64,000 nucleotides of DNA from Clostridiales bacterium (GCA_004555915.1 SFJM01000013.1:1-64000); one strand, 5' to 3'; shown: positions 1 through 8,803, counted from the stretch's first letter. Numbers and translations are program-made. Notes: generated by a model from the sequence alone, not told the origin.

Positions 1-88
1 ACATTAAGCATAACTTCGATTTTTGCCCGCTTTCAGGGGGCTTGGTTTTGTGCGCTCTTTTTCGGAATGGTACTCAAATCACGATGTT

Positions 89-898
89 TCAACCTTTTTT
101 CTCCTCCAGCATGATAATGCCTGCCTGTACCCCCCGTTCACCATGGGTTTCCCGATGGGACCAGAATATCTCATGGTTACATTTGGTACAGATTTCACTG
201 TCAACAATGGTGCGTACGCCGGCCTGCTCCAGACGGAGCCGGTTGATGCCCTGCAGGTCAATATAATATTTCGGTTCCCGCCAGGTGATAAACGGCTCCA
301 CCATGTCCCCCATGGTTTCCCGCATGGCCTGCGGTACATCCCCATCGGTTTCAAAGCAGCACTGCCGGATGGACGGCCCGATGACGGCCTGGATATGCTC
401 CGGCTCCGCGCCGTAATTGTCCTGCATGGCCTGTACGGTTTTGGCCAGGATTCCGTTTGCCGTACCGCGCCAGCCGGAATGGCACACGCCTATACTGCGG
501 CTGACCGGGTCATGCAGCAGGGTCACAACACAGTCCGCATAATAGCCGCACAGCGGTACATTGGTCAGATTGGTGACAATCGCATCTGCTTTCCAGCTCA
601 TGGGCTGTCCCAGCCCCATGCCCATGGTGGTTTCATCCACCACGCGTACAATATCACTGTGAATCTGTTTCGTCATGGTCATGCGTTCCCGCGGCACACC
701 GAAGTGATCCGCAAGAATCTGATAATTTTTCCATACATTTTCCCGCTGGTCTCCCCGGTTAAAGCCCAGATTCAAAGATGCAAGATGTCCGGTACTCACA
801 CCACCGAATTTGGTTGTGAACATATGTGGCGTCGTCACAGCATCACAGGTATAATAAATCAGGTCATCTTTTTTACGTTCATGTATCATTTGATGCAT
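89..898 (-). CDS. pgeF: Polyphenol oxidase/laccase-fold purine nucleoside phosphorylase (YfiH/PgeF family)
   Basis: A 269-residue protein of the YfiH/YlmD/PgeF family. Family members were once called multicopper polyphenol oxidases; some are known to act on purine nucleosides, and PgeF trims misincorporated amino acids from peptidoglycan precursors. The metal-binding triad is visible as QIHSD (His80), ADC (Cys123) and CHSGWRGT (His140), in the usual spacing. The start was placed at 898 because GGAGG lies just upstream on the minus strand; the in-frame ATG 21 bases earlier would leave that site inside the gene. A -10-like TATAAT on the minus strand lies near 931-936, without a convincing -35. 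It is divergent from rny. Family assignment is firm, physiological substrate is not. Confidence 0.9.
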   Translation of the reverse strand: MHQMIHERKKDDLIYYTCDAVTTPHMFTTKFGGVSTGHLASLNLGFNRGDQRENVWKNYQILADHFGVPRERMTMTKQIHSDIVRVVDETTMGMGLGQPMSWKADAIVTNLTNVPLCGYYADCVVTLLHDPVSRSIGVCHSGWRGTANGILAKTVQAMQDNYGAEPEHIQAVIGPSIRQCCFETDGDVPQAMRETMGDMVEPFITWREPKYYIDLQGINRLRLEQAGVRTIVDSEICTKCNHEIFWSHRETHGERGVQAGIIMLEEKKG

Positions 899-1069
899 TT
901 TATGTCCTCCCTGCAGCAAATACTGCCCTTATTATACTATGGATTGCAAAAAAAATATAGAGGAAATATTCTGACCGGATATGACCAAAAGAGTGACACT
1001 ATTTTTCACAAATTACCCTGAAAACGAGCAAAACTGTTAAACATGGCACACTTTGCCCATTCCTGCCTG

Positions 1070-1098
1070 TTGACAATCATTTGATTTGCGATTACAAT
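1070..1098 (+). promoter_or_regulatory. Sigma-A promoter of rny
   Basis: TTGACA at 1070-1075 and TACAAT at 1093-1098 are separated by 17 bases, near-perfect vegetative consensus. Transcription would begin around 1105, leaving a leader of about 115 bases before rny. Confidence 0.8.
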
Positions 1099-1219
1099 AA
1101 GTAATAATGCCTTTGTTTACAAACGAATGCGATCTATCGTTTAACCGCACAGGTATTACCATAAAATGAATTTATTTTTCAGAAAAAATCACAAAAAACA
1201 GGAGGTGTGTCTCAGAAGA

Positions 1220-2758
1220 ATGGTTACTGGTATTATAATCGGTATTATTATCGGTGTAATAGCTGGCACTGTCATCGGCATTATGTACCGTAAAAACGTA
1301 TCCGAACGGAAAATCGGAAGTGCTGAGGAAGAAGCCAAGCGCATTATCAACGATTCCATTAAAACCGCGGAAAGCAAGAAGCGTGAAGCCCTGCTGGAAG
1401 CTAAGGAAGAAATCCACAAGAACCGTGCTGACCTTGAACGTGAGATCAAGGACCGCCGGAGTGAAATGCAGAAAACCGAACGTCGTCTGACACAGAAGGA
1501 AGAAACGCTGGACCGCAAAACGGATGCAGCGGAAAAGAAAAGCGAAGAGCTGAACCGTAAGCTGGCCAATGTCCAGAAGAGCCGGGAGGAAGCTGAAGCG
1601 TACAAGCAGCAGCAGCTGGAACGTCTGGAAAGCATTTCCGGACTGACCCGTGACGAAGCAAAGGAATTTCTGGTCAATTCCATTGAGCAGGAAGCACAGC
1701 ATGATGCCGCCATCAAGCTGCGTGAAATCCAGCAGCAGACCAAGGATGAAGCGGAAAAATATGCCCGCGAGGTCATTTCCTCCGCAATCCAGCGCTGTGC
1801 CGCAGATCATGTGGCGGAAGCAACCGTTTCTGTTGTCCCGCTGCCGAATGATGAGATGAAGGGCCGTATCATTGGCCGTGAAGGCCGCAATATCCGCACA
1901 CTGGAAACCCTGACCGGTGTTGATCTGATTATTGATGATACGCCGGAGGCAATCACGCTGTCCTGCTTTGATCCGGTTCGCCGTGAAATTGCACGCCTGA
2001 CACTGGAAAAGCTGATTATTGACGGACGGATTCATCCGGCCCGCATCGAAGAAATGGTCGAAAAGAGCCGCCGCGAGGTGGAACAGGTCATCAAGCAGGA
2101 AGGTGAACGTGCCGTTCTGGAGACCGGCGTCCATGGCCTGCATCCGGAGCTGATTAAGCTGCTGGGCCGCATGCGTTACCGCACCAGTTATGGACAGAAT
2201 GTCCTGCAGCATTCCATTGAGGTTTCCCATATCGCCGGTATTCTTGCCGGAGAACTGGGCATCAATGCAACACAGGCAAAGCGTGCCGGTCTGCTGCATG
2301 ACATCGGCAAGGCAATTGACCGCGAGATGGAAGGCTCCCATGTGGATATCGGCGTTGACCTGTGCAAGCGGTATCATGAGCATGCAGATATTGTCCATGC
2401 GGTTCAGGCCCATCACGGTGACATTGAAGCCAAGACCCTGGTTGCATGCCTGGTTCAGGCAGCGGATGCCATTTCCGCAGCACGTCCGGGTGCACGCCGT
2501 GAAAATCTGGAAGCGTACATCAAGCGTCTGGAAAAGCTGGAAGAGATCGCAAATACCACGCCTGGTGTTTCCAGTTCCTATGCCATTCAGGCCGGCCGCG
2601 AGATCCGCATCATCGTCAATCCGGATCAGGTTTCCGATTCCAAGATGCTTCTGCTCTCCCGCGAGATCGCCAAGAAGATCGAGAACGAGCTGGAGTATCC
2701 GGGTCAGATCAAGATCAATATGATCCGCGAAACCCGTGCTGTCGAATACGCAAAATAA
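1220..2758 (+). CDS. rny: Ribonuclease Y
   Basis: Endoribonuclease Y, which initiates decay of many mRNAs at the inner face of the membrane in Firmicutes. From the chosen start the protein is 512 residues, the usual length. It has one N-terminal membrane helix (about residues 2-23), a long charged coiled coil (about 30-195), a KH RNA-binding domain with GRIIGREGRN at 215-224, and an HD phosphohydrolase domain with the catalytic His360-Asp361 in LLHDIGKAID. The ATG at 1220 is preferred over the upstream in-frame ATG at 1166, because AGGAGGT lies at 1200-1206 (spacing rather long, 13 bases) and the extra residues are not family-like. A perfect terminator hairpin follows. Confidence 0.96.
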   Translation: MVTGIIIGIIIGVIAGTVIGIMYRKNVSERKIGSAEEEAKRIINDSIKTAESKKREALLEAKEEIHKNRADLEREIKDRRSEMQKTERRLTQKEETLDRKTDAAEKKSEELNRKLANVQKSREEAEAYKQQQLERLESISGLTRDEAKEFLVNSIEQEAQHDAAIKLREIQQQTKDEAEKYAREVISSAIQRCAADHVAEATVSVVPLPNDEMKGRIIGREGRNIRTLETLTGVDLIIDDTPEAITLSCFDPVRREIARLTLEKLIIDGRIHPARIEEMVEKSRREVEQVIKQEGERAVLETGVHGLHPELIKLLGRMRYRTSYGQNVLQHSIEVSHIAGILAGELGINATQAKRAGLLHDIGKAIDREMEGSHVDIGVDLCKRYHEHADIVHAVQAHHGDIEAKTLVACLVQAADAISAARPGARRENLEAYIKRLEKLEEIANTTPGVSSSYAIQAGREIRIIVNPDQVSDSKMLLLSREIAKKIENELEYPGQIKINMIRETRAVEYAK

Positions 2759-2786
2759 ACGATATTCTATGTATCTACACAAACAG

Positions 2787-2814
2787 GAACCCGGCCGGAT
2801 GGCCGGGTTCTTTT
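2787..2814 (+). terminator. Intrinsic terminator of rny
   Basis: Perfect 10-bp GC-rich stem (2787-2796 with 2801-2810), four-base loop, followed by TTTT. It lies 28 bases after the rny stop. Confidence 0.85.
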
Positions 2815-2828
2815 ATTGTATCGAAAAA

Positions 2829-2857
2829 TCCCGCACATGGTTTTTACCGTGTGCGGG
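2829..2857. terminator. Second hairpin downstream of rny
   Basis: A 13-bp stem with one wobble pair (2829-2841 with 2845-2857). It may act as a back-up terminator for rny. The T-tract after it is imperfect, so its role is uncertain. Confidence 0.4.
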
Positions 2858-2928
2858 ACTTTATATTAGGGCTTTATATTATATGTATGTTGCTATGTTG
2901 TATGTTCCTGCAATCCTGCGTCCTGTAG

Positions 2929-3061
2929 GCAGGCTGACGGACCTTCCGTCCGGCATGCCTGCGGTGCGTGGGAGCGCACCGCACATTTCTTTTGCTTCTT
3001 TTCTTTCTGCAAAGAAAAGAAGGGTTTCTTTTGCTGACTTTTCTTTTCCCAAAGAAAAGTC
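2929..3061. repeat. Stack of four inverted repeats (REP/BIME-like element)
   Basis: Four consecutive hairpins fill this stretch. 2929-2962 has outer GCAGGC/GCCTGC and inner GACGGA/TCCGTC arms. 2960-2983 has a 9-bp TGCGGTGCG stem. 2995-3022 has a perfect 12-bp CTTCTTTTCTTT stem. 3036-3061 has a perfect 11-bp GACTTTTCTTT stem. The last arm contains the stop codon of the SbcC-like gene. The arrangement resembles palindromic repeat clusters that are dispersed in some genomes. No second copy lies in this window, so dispersal is an inference. Confidence 0.6.
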
Positions 3062-5117
3062 AAGGTCTGCGGCAGGTCAGCAGGATCACCTGCCGTTCCC
3101 GTGCGATTTCACGCAGCAGCTTCATGCCGCAGGCGGCACGCCGGTCATCATAATTGACAAACGGGTCATCCAGTACAATCGGTACGGTTTCATCACCCTG
3201 ATCCAGCAGCACCTTGCAGACCGCAAGGCGAAGCGCCAGATACAGCTGGTCACGGGTACCGGTAGACAGCCGCAGCCGATCCATTTCCACTGCACTGTTG
3301 TCCCGCCGGCAGGTCGCTTCAAAATCCGTATACAGCTGCATCGCCGTATAGCGATCCGCTGTCAGAATCCGCAGGTATTCCTCCGCCAGCTGGTTGATCT
3401 GAGGGGAGACACGTCCGGTCAGCTCGGCATTTGCCTGTACCAGCGATTCCTTCGCCAGACGGATGGCATCCAGCTGCCACAGAATGCTTTCCTTTTCTTC
3501 CTCCAGCCGTTCCCGCTTTGCGCACAGCTTCTCACGGACACCGATTTCCTCACACTTGCCACGGCATATTGCGATGGATTCATGCAGAGCATTGCATGCC
3601 TGTCTGGCCTGCTCCACGGTATCCTTCGCTTCATTCATCCGCATGCGGGCTTCACCCTGAGGGCCGGTGGTATCCAGAATATTCAGGTACTGCTCTGCCA
3701 GTCCGTCATGCTCCCGCTTGCGGTCTAAGTACACCTTCTTGCGTTCCTTTACCTCCTGCATAAACTGCAGCGCCCGTTCTTCCTCCTCTGCCGGAATCTC
3801 CGGTGCAATGCGCTGCATCTGTTCCCGGAATTTTTCCCGGACACGCTCCAGCTGCTCCTCTGTCTGCGCGTCACGTGCAATGGCTGACTGTTTCCGCCGT
3901 TCCAGCTTTACACGTTCTTCATCAAAATCCATCGGCGGGGTATCCAGTGACCGGGTACTGCCCACAAAGGTGACAACCAGTGCGATAATCGCAAAAACAG
4001 AAAACAGATACGGCATGTACGGTGTCAATGGGCCAAAGGGAATGACCCCCAGCAGACTGATGACCGCCAGAACACCAGACAATACTGCCAGTGCCATGGA
4101 CCAGCCGCGAATATGGATATCCGTCGTACTGCTGGAGCTGTTGCTGTAATCATCCTCGGTATGGTCAATGTCATCCTTCCATTTCTGGTAATTGGCAGTG
4201 ACATCGGCCAGCTCGGCCTGGGCATCAGCCCGTGCCTGCTTCGCATCAAGATAAGCGCCGGTTGCCCGTTCCGCATCGGTGAGCACATCCAGCGGCGGAA
4301 GCGCTTCCCGCAGCCGCGCAAGGTTTTCCCGTGCCTTTCGTTCTTCCCGCTCCGCAGCTTCCCGCTTGGCAACAAACAATAAGGTAAACTCCTCCGTTGC
4401 CTGCTGCTGCCGGTTTTCCGCTTCCGCAATGCGCTGCTTCGCTTCCGGGATCTGCGCCTCATAGCCGGCAATCTGTCCGGCGAGGTCATCCAGCCTTGCT
4501 ACGGACCGGTTCAGTTGTTCTATGTCTTCCTCCACCTGTGCATACCGTCCGCGATTGCCGGTACCGCGCAAGGCATTTTTCCAGCGGTCCAGCTGTGCCA
4601 CCGCGCCGGAATACATCATGGCACTGTCTCCGGTGGTGGAAAGCGCCAGCATCCGGTCCCCCAGCTCGCCGGCGGAAAGGGCCTGATCCTGGCCGTCCAG
4701 CAGGGCGGAGGACTGGTATCCCTCCTCACTGACACCGGTCAGCACTCTGCCGCAGTCCTTTGCGGTCAGTTCCGTACACGGTTCACCGGTATCGGCATAA
4801 TACGCGGAAAATTCCTGCATTGGTGCGGTTCCCTTGCCAGTCTGGCGGCTGATAACAATTCTCCTGCCCTTCCATTCCAGCTCCAGCAGGCCGCTCATGG
4901 GATTGCCGTCGGCAGGACGGAACCGGGTTTTATCAGACAACTGCTTCCGGCTGTCCCTTCTGGTGGTATTCAATCCGTACAGCATGACACGCAGGAAATG
5001 ACACAACGTTGTTTTACCGCCCTCATTGGGCAGATAAAGCACATTCAGGCCGTCCTCAAACCGGAGCTTCCGGCCATCCAGAACGCCAAAATGTCCCTGT
5101 GCATTCAAGAATTTCAT
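3060..5117 (-). CDS. Membrane-anchored SbcC/Rad50/YhaN-like AAA ATPase
   Basis: A 685-residue SMC-like ATPase. The N-terminal half-site carries Walker A NEGGKTT (31-37). Long coiled coils flank two closely spaced hydrophobic segments near the middle (about 335-385), the layout of Bacillus YhaN, which is longer. The C-terminal half-site has the ABC signature STGTRDQLYLALRLA and Walker B VPIVLDDPFVNYDD. The start at 5117 has GGGAG 6 bases upstream; the ATG at 5156 does not. The protein stops abruptly at LLTCRRP, and the stop codon lies inside the inverted-repeat stack, so the last residues may have been replaced by that element. No SbcD/YhaO nuclease partner is adjacent. A role in DNA end or membrane-associated DNA metabolism is inferred from the family. 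Confidence 0.85.
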   Translation of the reverse strand: MKFLNAQGHFGVLDGRKLRFEDGLNVLYLPNEGGKTTLCHFLRVMLYGLNTTRRDSRKQLSDKTRFRPADGNPMSGLLELEWKGRRIVISRQTGKGTAPMQEFSAYYADTGEPCTELTAKDCGRVLTGVSEEGYQSSALLDGQDQALSAGELGDRMLALSTTGDSAMMYSGAVAQLDRWKNALRGTGNRGRYAQVEEDIEQLNRSVARLDDLAGQIAGYEAQIPEAKQRIAEAENRQQQATEEFTLLFVAKREAAEREERKARENLARLREALPPLDVLTDAERATGAYLDAKQARADAQAELADVTANYQKWKDDIDHTEDDYSNSSSSTTDIHIRGWSMALAVLSGVLAVISLLGVIPFGPLTPYMPYLFSVFAIIALVVTFVGSTRSLDTPPMDFDEERVKLERRKQSAIARDAQTEEQLERVREKFREQMQRIAPEIPAEEEERALQFMQEVKERKKVYLDRKREHDGLAEQYLNILDTTGPQGEARMRMNEAKDTVEQARQACNALHESIAICRGKCEEIGVREKLCAKRERLEEEKESILWQLDAIRLAKESLVQANAELTGRVSPQINQLAEEYLRILTADRYTAMQLYTDFEATCRRDNSAVEMDRLRLSTGTRDQLYLALRLAVCKVLLDQGDETVPIVLDDPFVNYDDRRAACGMKLLREIARERQVILLTCRRP

Positions 5118-5166
5118 TTTCGTCTCCCTGTTAACATGATATATAGGTTCGGACATTATATCCTTT

Positions 5167-5194
5167 ATTATATCATATTATTTGCGTATGACAA
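5167..5194 (-). promoter_or_regulatory. Promoter of the SbcC-like gene
   Basis: On the minus strand TTGTCA (5189-5194) and TATAAT (5167-5172) are 16 bases apart. The start codon is about 50 bases downstream. Confidence 0.7.
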
Positions 5195-5241
5195 CCGTCT
5201 GGCTGCGACACTTTTGTTTTTCTTATTTTGGATATTTCTGT

Positions 5242-5269
5242 TTGTTTTCCGCCTGTAATATGGTATAAT
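5242..5269 (+). promoter_or_regulatory. Promoter of the small lipoprotein gene
   Basis: A perfect TATAAT (5264-5269) with TTGTTT (5242-5247) at 16-base spacing. It is divergent from the preceding promoter. Confidence 0.6.
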
Positions 5270-5322
5270 CCATACTAGAAACCCCGTTCAATTTTATAAC
5301 AAATTTTTGAAGGAACAAGGTG

Positions 5323-5553
5323 ATGATGATGAAACGATTCCGTATTGCAATCCTGTCTATCGCACTGCTGTCCATGCTGCTGACCGGCTGTGCATCCACC
5401 AAGTCTGCCACGACAGATCCGGACGAGGGCAGCGGTGTCCGTTCCAAGGAGGTCGGCTCCCAGTATGACGAAGGCAGCGGCGTCCGCTCCAAGGAGGTCG
5501 GCTCCCAGGAAAATACCGATGTTTCGGTTGACGGCGACACCGGTGTGGAGTAA
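5323..5553 (+). CDS. Small lipoprotein with tandem 15-residue repeat
   Basis: A 76-residue predicted lipoprotein. It has a basic start, a hydrophobic helix (about residues 6-18) and a lipobox LLTGC, followed by a short polar, acidic tail. The tail is mainly two tandem copies of DEGSGVRSKEVGSQ plus one variable residue. Start choice is ambiguous: GTG-ATG-ATG-ATG are consecutive codons from 5320. The ATG at 5323 is 7 bases after AAGGAA, while the third ATG at 5329 would use AAGGTG. It has its own promoter and no obvious operon partner. The family was not recognised and the function is unknown. Lipid anchoring to the outer leaflet is inferred from the lipobox. Confidence 0.75.
   Translation: MMMKRFRIAILSIALLSMLLTGCASTKSATTDPDEGSGVRSKEVGSQYDEGSGVRSKEVGSQENTDVSVDGDTGVE
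5422..5508 (+). repeat. Two tandem 45-bp coding repeats
   Basis: The unit beginning at 5422 is repeated at 5467 in the same frame, with only a few silent differences. It encodes DEGSGVRSKEVGSQ twice. Short tandem units like this can expand or contract by replication slippage. Confidence 0.9.
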
Positions 5554-5785
5554 GACAGGTTCTTCCGACACATGCCCGCATTTTATAGCAGAAACAACCA
5601 CAACAGAACCATATTTCTAATTTTGGAGTAAAACCTATCCACATTTTCCACAAAGAAATTCAAAAAAATGATTTACAAACTTGTAACATTAGTATAAAAT
5701 GGAGTTGAATGAGTCAGTGTGTCCCCCTCCCTGTTTTGTGCGAAAAAAAGATGAGAGATTTTTCTTGTAACTTTGGTACTTTTTA
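5554..5785. other. Intergenic, AT-rich, no gene seen
   Basis: About 230 bases between the lipoprotein and the promoter of the butyrate cluster. It contains runs of A and T but no convincing coding frame. No clear terminator for the lipoprotein gene was found. Confidence 0.5.
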
Positions 5786-5814
5786 TTGAAGTTTCGCTCA
5801 ACTTTTGGTACAAT
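5786..5814 (+). promoter_or_regulatory. Promoter at the head of the butyrate cluster
   Basis: TTGAAG (5786-5791) and TACAAT (5809-5814) with 17-base spacing. The leader is about 90 bases. This is the only clear vegetative promoter found before the end of the cluster at 14847. Confidence 0.75.
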
Positions 5815-5909
5815 TAAAAGCAAGGGAATGAAAGCAATTCACCCAAGTTTGGATAACAAGCCTGAAATGGCTTTTTATGCAAGAAATTTTTTTATAGGAG
5901 ATGTTAAAT

Positions 5910-7091
5910 ATGGATGCTTTTAGCAAGGCTCTGCAGGCTGATAAGAGAGAAATCATTATCGCGCCTACCATTTACAAGTGTGCTGATTTCGGCATGTTCG
6001 CTGAGGAATTCAAGCTGAACGAGCGCGACTGCGTTCTGACCAACGAATTCATCTACAAGCCGTTCATGGAGCAGTACAACCTGCCGTGCAACTTCGTATT
6101 CCAGGAGAAGTTCGTTGGCGCAGGCGAACCGTCTGAAAAGATGATCGAAATCATGTACGAGACCATTCCGTACGATTCCTATGACCGCGTTATCGCTATC
6201 GGCGGCGGCGCAATCATGGACCTGTGTAAGCTGCTGGGCTGCAAGCGCCCGAAGTCCGTTCATGAGATGTACTTCAAGCGCGAGCCGTTCATCCACGAGA
6301 AGGAAGTTATCGCAATCCCGACCACCTGCGGCACCGGTTCTGAAGTTACCAACATTTCTGTTGCTATCGTTAAGGACGAAAAGGACGGCGTGCTGACCGG
6401 CGGCGAGACCAAGCTGGGCCTGGTATCTGACGACATGATCCCGAACAAGGTTTGCCTGATTCCGGATATGCTGAAGACCCTGCCGTACAAGCCGTTTGCT
6501 TCTTCTGCAATCGACGCTCTGATTCACGCAACCGAGTCCTTCCTGTCCCCGTCCCGTAAGACCATCACTTCCGAGCTGTTCTCCGTAAAGGCTATGGAAA
6601 TGATTCTGGAAGGCTTCCGCCGCATCGGCGAAGACGGCCCGGATGCCCGTCTGACCTACCTGGACGAGTTCTCCACCGCTTCTACTTACGCTGGCATCGC
6701 ATTCCTGAAGGCTGGCTGCGCTACCGTTCATGGCATGTCCTTCCCGCTCGGCGGCACCTACCATGTACCGCACGGCGAGTCCAACTATGCTCTGTTCGGC
6801 AAGATTCTGGAAATCTATGATGAAATGAACCCGACCGGCGAAATCATGAAGTTTAAGGAAATGATCGCTCGCATCACCGGCTGCGAAGTTGAGAACGCTA
6901 TCCCGTATCTGAACGAGCTGCTGGAGAAGGTTCTGCACCTGAAGCCGCTGCGTGAGTATGGCTTCAAGGAAGAGGACATCAAGGCATTTGCAGAGTCTGT
7001 TGAAGCTAACCAGCAGCGTCTGATCACCAACTCCTACATCCAGCCGTGGACCAAGGAGCTGTCTGAGCGTGTTTACAGAGAGTGCTTCTGA
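5910..7091 (+). CDS. 4-hydroxybutyrate dehydrogenase (iron-dependent alcohol dehydrogenase family)
   Basis: A 393-residue group III alcohol dehydrogenase resembling 4-hydroxybutyrate dehydrogenase of Clostridium kluyveri and C. aminobutyricum. That enzyme interconverts succinate semialdehyde and 4-hydroxybutyrate with NAD(H). GGGAIMDLCK (98-107) is the nucleotide-binding turn. Metal ligands are visible as Asp202 and His206 (IDALIHATES), His274 and His288 (YHVPHG). The start at 5910 sits 9 bases after AGGAG at 5896-5900; the ATG at 5901 abuts that site and is excluded. Substrate is inferred from similarity and from the 4-hydroxybutyryl-CoA dehydratase next door. No succinyl-CoA reductase gene is present in this window. 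Codon use is strongly biased, as in abundant proteins. Confidence 0.88.
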   Translation: MDAFSKALQADKREIIIAPTIYKCADFGMFAEEFKLNERDCVLTNEFIYKPFMEQYNLPCNFVFQEKFVGAGEPSEKMIEIMYETIPYDSYDRVIAIGGGAIMDLCKLLGCKRPKSVHEMYFKREPFIHEKEVIAIPTTCGTGSEVTNISVAIVKDEKDGVLTGGETKLGLVSDDMIPNKVCLIPDMLKTLPYKPFASSAIDALIHATESFLSPSRKTITSELFSVKAMEMILEGFRRIGEDGPDARLTYLDEFSTASTYAGIAFLKAGCATVHGMSFPLGGTYHVPHGESNYALFGKILEIYDEMNPTGEIMKFKEMIARITGCEVENAIPYLNELLEKVLHLKPLREYGFKEEDIKAFAESVEANQQRLITNSYIQPWTKELSERVYRECF

Positions 7092-7136
7092 TTCTCTGAA
7101 TTCTGAATAAAACACAATTACCGTTAGCTTGTCAAC

Positions 7137-7172
7137 GCAGCGGGTATCGTCCGCGGTACTCGCTGCGCTTTT
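7137..7172 (+). terminator. Intergenic terminator-like hairpin
   Basis: A 10-bp stem with one wobble (7137-7146 with 7157-7166), then GCTTTT. It lies between the dehydrogenase and dehydratase genes. No new promoter is evident after it, so partial termination is likely. Confidence 0.6.
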
Positions 7173-7232
7173 GCTACAAGAAACAAACTCACCCCAAGAG
7201 AGAGACGACTGAAGAAAGGATTTCGATTCATT

Positions 7233-8678
7233 ATGATGACGAAAGAACAGTACATTGAGTCCCTGCGCAAGCTGAATCTCAACCTGTGGATGTTCGGTAA
7301 GAAGATTGATAACCCGGTAGACGACCCGATTATCCGTCCGTCCCTGAACTCCTTTGCCGCTACCTATGAAGCTGCAGAAGATCCGGAAAATGAGGATCTG
7401 ATGGTTGCAACTTCCCACCTGACCGGCAAGAAGATCAACCGTTTTACCCATATGCATCAGTCCACCGACGACCTGATCAAGAAGGTTAAGATGCAGCGTA
7501 TGCTGGGTCAGAAGACCGCAGCATGCTTCCAGCGCTGTGTAGGTATGGACGCAATGAATGCTGTATACTCCTCCACCTATGAAATCGACGAGGCATGCGG
7601 CACCAAGTACCATGAAAACTTTGTCAAGTTCCTGACCCGCGTACAGGATGAGGACCTGGCAGTTGACGGCGCTATGACCGACGTAAAGGGCGACCGCGGC
7701 CTGGCTCCGTCCAAGCAGGCTGACCCGGACCTGTTCCTGCATGTTGTTGAGCGTACCGCTGACGGCGTTTATGTCACCGGCGCAAAGGCACATCAGACCG
7801 GTTTCGTAAACTCCCATGAAGTACTGGTTATGCCGACCATCTCCATGCGTGAGGGCGACGAAGATTACGCAATTTCCTTCGCTGTACCGACCGATTCCGA
7901 AGGTATCACCCTGATTTACGGCCGTCAGTCCTGTGACACCCGTAAGCTGGAAGAATACAATGACATCGACGTAGGCAACAAGATTTACGGCGGCCACGAA
8001 GTTCTGGTTATTTTTGACCATGTATTCGTTCCGAACGACCGTATCTTCCTCAACGGCGAAGTCAAGTTTGCAGGCATGATCGTAGAGCGTTTCGCTGGCT
8101 ATCATCGCCAGTCCTACGGCGGCTGCAAGGTTGGTGTAGGCGACGTTCTGATCGGCGCTACCCAGCTGGCAGTTGAGATGGCAGGCTGCGCAAAGGCTTC
8201 CCATGTCAAGGACAAGATCATCGAGATGATCCACCTGAACGAGACCCTGTATGCATGCGGCATCGCATGTTCCTCCCAGGGCGCTCCGACCAAGGCTGGC
8301 AACTACCTGATTAACCTGCTGCTGGCGAACGTCTGCAAGCAGAACGTAACCCGCTTCCCGTATGACATCGCTCGTCTGGCACAGGATCTGGCAGGCGGCC
8401 TGATGGTAACCCAGCCGTCTGAGGCTGACTACATGAACCCGGTAACCCACGACTACATCGAGAAGTACCTGAAGGGTGTTGCATCTGTTCCGACCATCGA
8501 CCGCATGCGCGTTCTGCGTCTGATCGAGAACATCACCATGGGTACCGCAGCTGTTGGTTATCTGCCGGAGTCCATGCACGGTGCAGGTTCCCCGCAGGCT
8601 CAGCGTATCATGATTGCCCGCCAGGCAAACATGGAGCAGAAGAAGGCGCTGGCTAAGGCTATTGCTCGCATCGACTGA
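7233..8678 (+). CDS. abfD: 4-hydroxybutyryl-CoA dehydratase / vinylacetyl-CoA delta-isomerase
   Basis: A 481-residue flavin and [4Fe-4S] enzyme that dehydrates 4-hydroxybutyryl-CoA to crotonyl-CoA by a ketyl-radical mechanism. The cluster ligands known from C. aminobutyricum (Cys99, Cys103, His292, Cys299) are all present, shifted by one: Cys98 and Cys102 in AACFQRC, His291 and Cys298 in YHRQSYGGC. The enzyme is oxygen-sensitive and restricted mainly to strict anaerobes and some archaea. Start at the first of two ATGs, 12 bases after AAGGA. It lies between the 4-hydroxybutyrate dehydrogenase and a CoA-transferase, which together supply its substrate. Very high confidence. Confidence 0.97.
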   Translation: MMTKEQYIESLRKLNLNLWMFGKKIDNPVDDPIIRPSLNSFAATYEAAEDPENEDLMVATSHLTGKKINRFTHMHQSTDDLIKKVKMQRMLGQKTAACFQRCVGMDAMNAVYSSTYEIDEACGTKYHENFVKFLTRVQDEDLAVDGAMTDVKGDRGLAPSKQADPDLFLHVVERTADGVYVTGAKAHQTGFVNSHEVLVMPTISMREGDEDYAISFAVPTDSEGITLIYGRQSCDTRKLEEYNDIDVGNKIYGGHEVLVIFDHVFVPNDRIFLNGEVKFAGMIVERFAGYHRQSYGGCKVGVGDVLIGATQLAVEMAGCAKASHVKDKIIEMIHLNETLYACGIACSSQGAPTKAGNYLINLLLANVCKQNVTRFPYDIARLAQDLAGGLMVTQPSEADYMNPVTHDYIEKYLKGVASVPTIDRMRVLRLIENITMGTAAVGYLPESMHGAGSPQAQRIMIARQANMEQKKALAKAIARID

Positions 8679-8724
8679 TTCATCCCCGACAAACGGTGCT
8701 GAATTTCTGGTAATAATTGTGGCA

Positions 8725-8760
8725 ACAGGCACTCATAGAGCCCTCTCTGTGGGTGCCTGT
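8725..8760 (+). promoter_or_regulatory. 16-bp hairpin between abfD and the small Cys protein
   Basis: A stem of 16 consecutive pairs, including three G-U pairs (8725-8740 with 8745-8760), and a CCCT loop. No U-tract follows, so it is more likely an mRNA processing or stability element, or a weak attenuator, than a true terminator. Confidence 0.65.
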
Positions 8761-8803
8761 CTGTCCGTTTGAACCATATTCTACAAAATGTAAGAGGTAT
8801 CCT

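Noticed and set aside
5422..5508. CRISPR-like direct repeats
   Set aside because: Only two contiguous units without spacers, in frame inside a lipoprotein gene.
5904..8732. A 942-codon open frame on the minus strand opposite the 4-hydroxybutyrate genes
   Set aside because: It is a shadow of strongly biased codons in the highly expressed plus-strand genes, spans two genes and a hairpin, and has no family-like sequence.
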